Source: Protula sp. h YS-2021
Lineage: Eukaryota > Annelida > Polychaeta > Sabellida > Serpulidae
Direction: 5' to 3'
DNA: 64,000 nt
Assembly: GCA_949752745.1 (NCBI GenBank)
Contig: OX457027.1
Span: 57,664,053-57,728,052 of the forward strand
This document shows positions 56,030-64,000 of this stretch, piece by piece (positions within the stretch are counted from its first letter, which is position 1; each line of letters begins with the position of its first letter). Below the pieces are notes generated by a model. It worked only from the letters and a program-made list of their open reading frames with translations, searched no databases and had not been told where the DNA came from. The translations under genes were made by a program, and so were the position numbers.

Positions 56030-58950
56030 AAACGAAGAGTAACTACCTTTTTTATTTACAAAGCCACAAACTGACAAGAACCTAGGAGAAATACCATTTT
56101 TTGAGATTGGCCAAAAGTGGTCAAACTTGAAGGTGGTCTTAATTTAGGGATTCTCTAGATAACTGTCAATTGAGACCGCAAAAGTGATCTTATTTCCAGG
56201 TGATCTTACCCTGGGGTTCTGGTGTCGGGTATTTGTAATGCAACCTTGTTATGTATTACTTAGGTAAATGCAATTTTAGTTTTCTGGTCCCAAACAAAGA
56301 AACTAGAAAAAATGTGTACAAGGAACTTTTTCAACATTTTTATGTTCTTTAAATATTTTCAAATTTGAAAGTTCGAATAAAACCGCTGAAGTTATTTTAA
56401 GACAGAAAATATGGTCTGAAAGAGCAGTTAATCTAAAACCAACGCATTTATAATTTTCCTTTTCAAAATGAAAATAAATAAAAAGGTTCAAAAACATAGA
56501 ATTTGAATATTTGTAAGTTTTTCAATTAGTAGTCAATAAATATTTCGTCAGCACCTTGTTCGGTACAAACCCGCAATTTGAATACAAGAGCTCTATAAAC
56601 TCATGAAACAAAGGCCCAAGCGATAAAGCACAAACTACAACCCCTCCCTCCCCCTAGCACTCTCCTTCTCCTTGCACCCCCCCTTCTCCCCCCCCCCCCA
56701 CCCTCCTCCAATGGCAAAATCTGGATAAAAACCCACAGTGAATGGTGGAGAAAATGTGCTTTTCTATTTTTTTTTTACATTTGTGCGGGAGGAGGGGCGG
56801 GTGCATGAATGTCATAGTCTGGAATGATGTAGAACGAAGCAATTTTTCCCGGCAATTAATTGTTATTTGTATGCCCAGGAGCGCCGTCATCAAACAACTG
56901 GGCTGGCGTGATAACCACAATCGATTTCAGCTTCGTACTGGAGGCATTTTTTCCAGGAAACACATGAGTTCGTTCGTGGTCACAGTCAGTGTACATAAAG
57001 CAAAAAGAAAATCAAGACTCAAGCACACGATATATAAAATGAATGAAGTCTTTTCAAAATTGCACATTAAATTTTCTGTTTCGTTTTATTATAATCAATG
57101 GACGACGGCTAATTATTTGTTTTCAGATGAGGGGGGTAGCTAAAATTCAGAATTTTTTTCAAGGCCGAAATAATCATATTTGTTTCTCAAAATTCCGGTT
57201 TTGGTTGCAAAACTAAAAGATGGGTGGCCATCGTACGCCCTCCCCCCTCCCCTTCCGGGTTATTTCTAAGTCAAAGGATGGCGGTAACATTGACTCTTTA
57301 AATAATAGCAATAGACCTGACATTGTCTCCCTACACAAAATTGCCACTGAGGGTCTTCAACACCCCACTATGCTGTTAAAAGTTGTTCTTTCGTGATAAC
57401 TTGGGGATAAAAACAATTTATAGAAACATGTCGTAACATTGGCATTAAACGTGGGATTTTAGTACAATGTTAGTATCCCTAGCTCCCACGAAAAGTGAGA
57501 TACAAAACAATAGGTTCAAGCTAAAATAAAATTGGATACTATCAACCCCTGGAAAAAAAACTGACTTGATAGTCCGATAAAATTATATTATTCGTATGGC
57601 ATTGAGCCTGGAAGAAATGCATGATTTGGCATCGTGAATTTCTATGAAAACAGCTCGAGGTTACCCGGTATCACATGTGTTATATGTGTCCAAAAAAAAA
57701 TAAATAATAATGGGATGCTCTGGATGCGGTCCGTGTGGAGTGGCGGGGTGCTTTGTCAAAAAGGCACTCGGCATTTGGTTAAAAAGGGGGTATTATTTCA
57801 AAATTAGCATTCTGCATTTGGGTTCATTTTACAAGGTCATGGACATGGGCGTGGTAACTGTTGCGTAACCAGTTGAATCCTCACATATCCAAATGTGATT
57901 CAAATATGCACTTTTTGCTACACAAAAGGCAATCACGCATTCTGCTGTTTTTAATCGAGAAGAAATTGACTGAGGGTATTTCTCGATGTAAAGCTTTATT
58001 TATTCAAATTTATTCCACTCTGCAAATATAACAATGGTGCATGTTGTTCTTCTCTGCCGAAAACAAATGTTAGTTTTTCTTCTGACGTTTAACTGGGAAG
58101 CTATTTTGATTGGCGAAGATCATTGAGAAAATGCCAAATCTTACATGCAAAACCTATGACGGGTAAGCTTTAATACACTTTTTAAGTTGAAAGTTTTTGT
58201 AAAGAAAACAAAGGCATTGGTGTAATCAAAATAAACGCTACGAAACCGCATTGCTCGTTTGTCGATTCCAGGGTACGGCTAAGCAAATTTGTAGATTCTT
58301 TTTACGCATAATTTGCGCTCTATCAAACAGCTAAACCAAAGAGCTCTCAACAGAACAGTGGATCTCAAAGGCCGTCAAAATCTTACAGCGAGCGCGTATT
58401 CAAAATACCATTAAACCTATAACATATTCTCATGTAAAAGCAGTGTAAATTCACTACCCAACCTTTGATTCTATATGTCTATTCTATGAAATGGCTGACA
58501 ACCTCAAAGAAATGCTAAACTGAGGAGAAAGGAAAGCTTATAATCAGTGGGACTAGCCTCAGTTTGGTCAATGCCCAGGGACTGAAGTTCAAATTATTGC
58601 CGGCACTTCGAGGAAAGCGCGAACCAAATAAAAGATTAAAACTCTTTCTGAGCAACTGAACCGGCCTGAAACACCTTCTTGAAAAGACTACAAACACCTT
58701 TTATTCCTCTCAGGCAAATATTACTTACAGCAATTTAAAAAAACAACAAAACAATAACCATTATCATTTGTCCGTTTGAAGGATCAGAACGGTTTAATCA
58801 CCACAGCGAATACAACTAGACCGTTTTCGCTACTGGGCCACAAAAATACGATTCTAAACTCTTAGAAATTCAAAATTCTTTAAAACTCTTTGTTCAAGGT
58901 CATGCCACATTACCAGTTGCATCTAAACTCTACTCAACACAGCTTTTGAC
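56030..58950. other. Non-coding DNA, no supported gene
   Basis: Contains C-rich runs near 56680-56705 and 57240. Frames of up to about 130 codons (56.74-57.14 kb) lack recognisable motifs or splice context. Nothing repeat-like with clear borders was seen. Confidence 0.45.
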
Positions 58951-59284
58951 GTGTTATCCCAGTAGACATTCTGTCGTCGAGAAAATGTTGATTTCAGGTT
59001 GCAACCTAGTTGTAATTTGGTTTTGATTGGTCGCGACCATAGATCAACATCTTTGACACAAAGTTGGATAAACAGTGATGTGCACACGTTGATTTTGCCC
59101 ACAAAAACACTTCTGCAACATTAAATCTGGCTGTAATTCGGTTGCAATGACATGTGTGATCACAGGTCAACGCCTGCTCAACGTTTTTAATATCCATTAA
59201 ACATACCCCTCGTAATGACACTCTCTAGACGCGACAATGATTTGCGCTGTCGAAAATGAATTTCGAAAAACCGACGATATATGT

Positions 59285-60240
59285 AGTCGTCGAAAAACGG
59301 GTGTAGGAAAAAATGGCACCGGTAAAATGGCACCGGAAAAAATGGCACTGGAAAAAATGGCACCGGAAAGAATGGCACTTTTGAACATACGGAAAAAATG
59401 GCACTTTTATTTTCCATGACATGTATATTAAACCCTGAATAAATAAATAGAATTTTCTCCTCAGATGTGGAATGTAAACCAAGCGACACTTGCCGGTGAA
59501 TAGCGTACGAACAATTTATGTGAGGCATGGAATCACAAAATTGAAAATTTGGTTGGAATATCACACCCGTCTGTATGGAAGCTTATCAAATGGCTAAAAG
59601 GAGATGCGGCTCAAGTTAGCGCAACCCTTCTGAATGCTGCCCGCGGCGAAGCTACACGCAAACGCGTAAAACGTACGTACGCACACCTACAGCAACGGCT
59701 GTACCAGCTTTGTGTAGACAGAAGAAGTAATAGTAAAACGGTCGAACAATTCCTGCGAGGGGCCGGACACAACATTCGCATTGTCCACATGGACAAATTA
59801 TGGAATAATCAGTGTTACAGGGTTTGGATATGCATTTTCACAGCAGAAAACAGTGAAAGTAAAAGTGGATACTATTACATGGTTTTTGAAAATGTGTTAT
59901 AAAATATTCCGTGGATATAGTAATAACTGATTAAATTATATAAATCATACGCAGTATACTTGAAGAGAACATTTTTATTTAAACTATGGACCTTGTAATA
60001 AATAAATGATAAATGAAAATTCAGTGAAATTTAATTTACAATGTTATGTAAAATATGTAATAGGTAAGACTTTTCTATTGCTAAAGTATGAAGAGATGTA
60101 AATAAAATATTAGAAAATGTCAGAAACAAAGGTGCCATTTTTTCCGTTATTTCAAAAGTGCCATTTTTTCCGGTGCCATTTTTTCCAGTGCCATTTTTTC
60201 CAGTGCCATTTTTTTCGGTGCCATTTTTTCCGGACCCCTC
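59285..60240. mobile_element. Foldback element with inverted 15-bp minisatellite ends and a MULE exon
   Basis: The left arm (59310-59405) repeats AAAAATGGCACCGGA at 15-base steps. The right arm (60130-60235) repeats the complement TCCGGTGCCATTTTT. Outside the arms, CGAAAAACGGG on the left corresponds to CGAAAAACAGAGG on the right. A single transposase exon lies between them in plus orientation. This is the clearest example of the inverted-minisatellite architecture in the window. Confidence 0.85.
59465..59902 (+). pseudogene. MULE-type transposase last exon, one in-frame stop
   Basis: The segment follows an acceptor-like TTTTCTCCTCAG and begins MWNVNQATLAGE, a TAG stop (59501), then RTNNLCEAWNHKIENLVGIS, HPSVWKLIKWLKGD, KRTYAHLQQRLYQL and QFLRGAGHNIRI. 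This matches the MULE block LWNVYxxxLxGxPRTNNxxEGWHxxxxxxVGxxHPxxWxFI and its basic tail. The TAA is at 59900-59902. Catalytic DDE residues lie in earlier exons that are absent here. Only the final exon survives between the inverted arms, so the element cannot move itself. Confidence 0.82.
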
Positions 60241-61019
60241 GAAAAACAGAGGTTCCAAAGGGATCGCAACCAAAACAAAATCGTGTTAAAGTTCACAGGA
60301 AATTTAAGCCTAGTACTGTTAGTGGTAATGACTGATCGTTTTGAACATTGGCGCCTAATTTTGAAATACATTGATGAAAATTGATTTCCTGAATATCCTG
60401 CGTTACCCAATGACCTACAGGGAAGGGAGCGAGGATCACTATTCCTTACGATTGTCACTGTCTAGATAATGATGGGATTAATATTTTCGTCTAGATGGCA
60501 GTCTTCCGAGGTTTAAAAAAAGTCGCTATATAGACATTGTGAAGTTAATGGGTGGAGAAATTTCGCTGTTGGTCATATGGTCGGTGGTCTTTTGTTTGGG
60601 AGTCATATGACCAGTGTTTTAGCCGGTGGTCATTTGGTACGCCATTTTGCCATACCCGGGATTTCGCCGTGCAGACATAACCATAATCATCGAAAAGCCG
60701 AGTTGATGAAACGTTAAAATGTTTACTGGGATGAATAAATTATTATAAGCAAACATTAATATCAATATCTTAACAATGCTGTAACAAACACACGGATCAT
60801 TATAGTGCCTTGCTTAATTTTTTATCGATTTAAGGAAACCCTAAATAGTGTTTATAATGTCAAAACGTAGCAAACGAGGAGCACGATTTGACGAAAGGCC
60901 CAAATTAAAATTTTAAAAACCCCTAAAATTTCTGTTGGTTTTTAATTCGAATTTAGTGCGATCCGGTTCTAAAGGATAATTCACTTTTCATAACCACGTA
61001 TCCTGCTTAAAACTGACCT

Positions 61020-61860
61020 GCATATAAGCGTGCATTTAACATGCCTGGGGCAGAGCCCCCACCCCTCCATGTACTTATTTTTAGCAATGCGCCAATTAAA
61101 GTCACTACGTTTACAGCAGGCCTCAGCAGCCAACTATGCACAGCGAGCATCAGCCTTTTGCTCAATGCACAAGAAAGGAAAAATTAGCCTTTCTTTGCGT
61201 ATTGATTTGACCTTGAAAACAACCTTAATAATAAAAGAAATATTGATAGAACAATTCTATATGCTGGGAAAGTTTGGTGTCAATCGAACCAGTAGTTTCT
61301 GACAAGTTGTGATGACAAAATGATGGCGGAATGTAAAGAAAAAATGATAAAAATCTCACGTGTGTCCTAATACCAAATCATTTAACTCTTTGCAAGACTT
61401 CTTCTTGCCAAGTGTTGTTAATAAACATTGTCGCTGAAATATCTGCTGTTCATCATTACGGTAACATACAACACAGAGCACACGTGCACACGTGCTCACT
61501 CTTTGTTGGTAGTTGAGAGATAAATAGCTTGTACTGTTAGCTGTATCATAGCATGTGCATGCCTTAAAAGGGGTTTCAATGACAAAATTTTATTATCCGC
61601 TTTTTCATATAAAATGTTAATGAGTTCCTATAAATATTGAAGCAGATCAACTAGACATACTACAGCATGTCTCTGCCAAATTTGGTTGTCCTAGCCCTAA
61701 CCGTCTTAGAAAAGTTTGCGTGACAAATTCATGGCGGAAAAATAAAAAGGAATCATACGGAAAGACCTTTCCGAATCGTACAAATTCAATAAACTATGGG
61801 GATTGAAAAGACAGAGCTGTGTTTTACCCAATCCCCCGCTAGTAAAATTCCGACACCAAT
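61020..61860. other. Non-coding DNA with repeat-like phrases
   Basis: Two stretches (about 61280-61330 and 61675-61740) share phrases such as TGCCAAATTTGGTTG or GAAAGTTTGGTGTC followed by ATGGCGGAA, suggesting a dispersed repeat. No gene is supported. Confidence 0.4.
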
Positions 61861-61864
61861 CGGG

Positions 61865-62349
61865 GGTTGTGACTTCGACCCAACCAAAAGGCAACATTGA
61901 TCTCGACCATAGATCAAAGTCTTTGGCACAACGATGAATACATGTTAGATAAGCAATTTAGACGTTGCTTTTAATTCCAACTAACACCCCACTCTAGTCA
62001 AAGCCTTTATTGCAACAGTGAGTAGGTGTCGGAAAATCGAAGTTGCGTATATGGAACATATTCATGAAAATTGCCTTTATACATATCCTGCGTTACCGCG
62101 TGACCCAAGACTGGGGTAGTTTAGCGTAGGGGTCACGACACCTTACCATTGTCGGTGTCTAGATGGCGGTTCTAGACTAATATTTTCCCGATCTCTTTAC
62201 ATTGTCGCCCTTCGACATCTATACAACGCTGGGAAATAAACTTTGTTTTGACTTTCATTTGCGACCTTTTCAAACATTGATTTGACTTCCGTGATATATC
62301 AAAAGCGATCAAACGTGTATCCTAAGTTGATGAAATGTGTACTGGGTCC
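61865..62349. repeat. CCCAGTA-type repeat, uninterrupted relative
   Basis: It contains CTCGACCATAGATCAAAGTC, TTAGACGTTGCTTTTAATTC, CCTGCGTTACCGCGTGACCC and TGTCTAGATGGCGGTTCTAG, and ends AATGTGTACTGGG. The left end is unclear. It is the empty-site comparison for the copy at 58.96-60.73 kb. Confidence 0.7.
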
Positions 62350-62944
62350 CTTTATTTTCATTATTTTTGCGTTGCTTGTTTCGATCGTTAATGACTCTGT
62401 TCCAGGAACTATCATACACCAGCTTTATGTTTTTATTAGGATACCATGCGTTATTATATAAGGGGATAAAAATAAACAGAATAATTCATTAGGATTTGTT
62501 GCATAACAGTAGATTTCTCAAACTGTTATCATTTTTTAAAACTTAACAGTGCCTCAGAAAAGTCAATATATGGGCTAAATTAATGAAATCGAATATGAAG
62601 TATTTATACGATTCATTGCAATATCCATATAAAACATCTCTTTACATTAATCGTTTAAACAGAAAAACCTTAACGGTATTTTCAACCCGAAATTTGATTA
62701 ATACATTGTCGTAGAAATCAATTATTTCTTTCACTTAAATATAATGCAAGCACCAATTACCATAGAGTAGTCTTAATAATAGAACAGTCTATTATGACTT
62801 TTTGAAAAAGTTGGGTACAACAAAAAGAATATTGCCACACGTAAAAACACGCAACATTAAAATGATGCACTCAATACAGCATTATATTCCCTATCATGTT
62901 ACGTGTCCATAACGAGCTACGTTTACTTGCACTCAACCACAGTT

Positions 62945-63470
62945 ATCGAACTAGAAGCTCATTCCGCTAGCGAAATGTTAAACACTTGACAAAAATTAAA
63001 ACGCAAAAATACTTCCTTCAGTGGGTTATTCTTGAATATATATTGCAAACAACACAGCTTGAATACGTCTTATAAGCCGAGTAGTGTTTGGTTGTTGTTG
63101 ACTCAAAGTTTTATTTGCTGGTCAGGTATACACCGTGTTATCTATTTACGCAGTGAGAGCTCGCACAAAGCTCACTGAGCAAATGTGTATGCTGTGATGT
63201 CGTTAAATGCGACGCATTTACTTGCAAAAAATACACTATTTTCACATGGAGTTTTAACTAAGAAAACGAAATCAAAGACGAAAATAAAAAGTGACATGCA
63301 CATGTTCAGATCAAGCTCTTCATAAGTCCCAAGTTTCATAGTCGTATCGCCCATAGTGTCGGAGAAGAAGAAGACACAAAAAATCGGAAAAACTGTCAAG
63401 AAGAAAAAAAAGGAATTTTGCTCGCACAAATTCATATAACCCTTGCAAGCCAAAGGCTTGTCAAGTGTTA
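62945..63470. repeat. Dispersed repeat, copy B
   Basis: Same orientation and order of landmarks as 44.64-45.11 kb, with about 50 extra bases near 63060 and a different A-rich segment near 63370-63410. The two copies share the terminal hairpin CTTGCAAGCCAAAGGCTTG. A minus-strand hydrophobic frame in both copies is short and unconvincing. Confidence 0.8.
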
Positions 63471-64000
63471 ATCAGGTTTTTAATTTGTAATCCATTTTGC
63501 ACTCAGACTTTCAACAAAATAGAGATTAGGACAGTTTACAATACATTAGAAAGTGAAAACAGTTTGCTGTCTGCACTGCATGGTTGCTGGTTGCCTTTAG
63601 TAATAGGGTAACGATTACTGGTCACATCCATAAAGGCCTTTAGTCATAACACTAAAAATCGCCACACAATCACTTTATTGCAGCAGCTGCAATTGCTCCC
63701 AGTTATGTATGTAATTTCGTAAAGGGCCATGACATTTTCTTATGTTTTACACAAAATTGAATAAGCTCTTATGAAAAGATGAACAATGCTTATATTGATA
63801 GTTCTGTCTAGACATCAGACCAAGGAAGATATCTATGTTATGATAATGCTATGATAATTTAATAGGGTGATTTAATAGGGTGATTGATGCTTGTTATCTG
63901 ATCAGCAAACTAATTGTGATGAGCCACGGTGACATGGTAGACTGTGACGGGGAAGCATTGCTAGCGAGGACAAAGAAAGAGAAAATAGAACAACGTTTTG

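Larger units (their letters stand above)
58958..60730. mobile_element. CCCAGTA-ended repeat carrying a nested foldback/MULE insertion
   Basis: The left end CCCAGTAGACATT is mirrored by the right end AATGTTTACTGGG. AT flanks both ends. Left-side phrases (GGTTTTGATTGGTCGCGACC, ATAGATCAACATCTTTG) and right-side phrases (CCTGCGTTACCCAATGACC, TCTAGATGGC) occur in the same order in the uninterrupted relative at 61.86-62.35 kb. Here about 1 kb of foldback/MULE sequence lies between them. A further minisatellite of about 15-16 bases (GGTCATATGGTCGGTGGTC-type, 60560-60650) is present near the right end. Confidence 0.78.

Overview
The window is animal (metazoan) nuclear DNA: AT-rich, intron-rich, mostly non-coding and crowded with repeats. 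It shows parts of two host genes, both on the minus strand, plus many mobile-element remains. Canonical GT-AG splice sites, a tRNA-derived sequence, a DIRS/Ngaro-type retrotransposon, MULE, Tc1 and LINE relics, and AGGTCA-type and CCCAGCAAAC-ended repeats together suggest a marine invertebrate. A mollusc or other lophotrochozoan is my guess, but the phylum cannot be fixed from this sequence.

Host gene 1 (about 2.8-15.4 kb, minus) is a lengsin-like, glutamine-synthetase-fold protein of 457 residues. It is encoded by two exons that join perfectly in phase across an 11-kb intron. Residues normally used for catalysis are replaced, so it is probably not an active glutamine synthetase. A TATA-like box lies upstream of exon 1.

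Host gene 2 (39.2 to at least 46.9 kb, minus) is a class C G-protein-coupled receptor, most like the GPR158/smog orphan group. Six exons covering TM2 to the C-terminal tail join in phase, and one intron appears to use a GC-AG boundary. A possible seventh, more 5' exon lies at 52.5 kb. The N-terminus and TM1 were not found.

Mobile DNA: a nearly complete tyrosine-recombinase retrotransposon (gag, RT-RNase H, recombinase; one in-frame stop) occupies 19.06-22.51 kb, and a second, frameshifted recombinase fragment lies at 24.3-25.3 kb. A LINE reverse transcriptase relic (53.2-55.4 kb) is split by a 1,041-bp terminal-inverted-repeat element. A Tc1-like relic with long inverted repeats lies at 29.84-30.73 kb. 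MITEs and large inverted repeats are scattered through the introns and intergenic DNA.

The most striking pattern is a set of foldback-like elements. Their ends are short minisatellites in opposite orientation, or, where degraded, a single minisatellite arm. The repeat words differ completely between loci, yet the unit is nearly always about 14-16 bp. Three of these loci (13.1-13.9, 47.4-48.8 and 59.3-60.2 kb) contain decayed C-terminal pieces of a MULE-type transposase. This points to a Foldback/NOF-like branch of the MULE superfamily whose terminal minisatellites are replaced or diversified while their period is kept.
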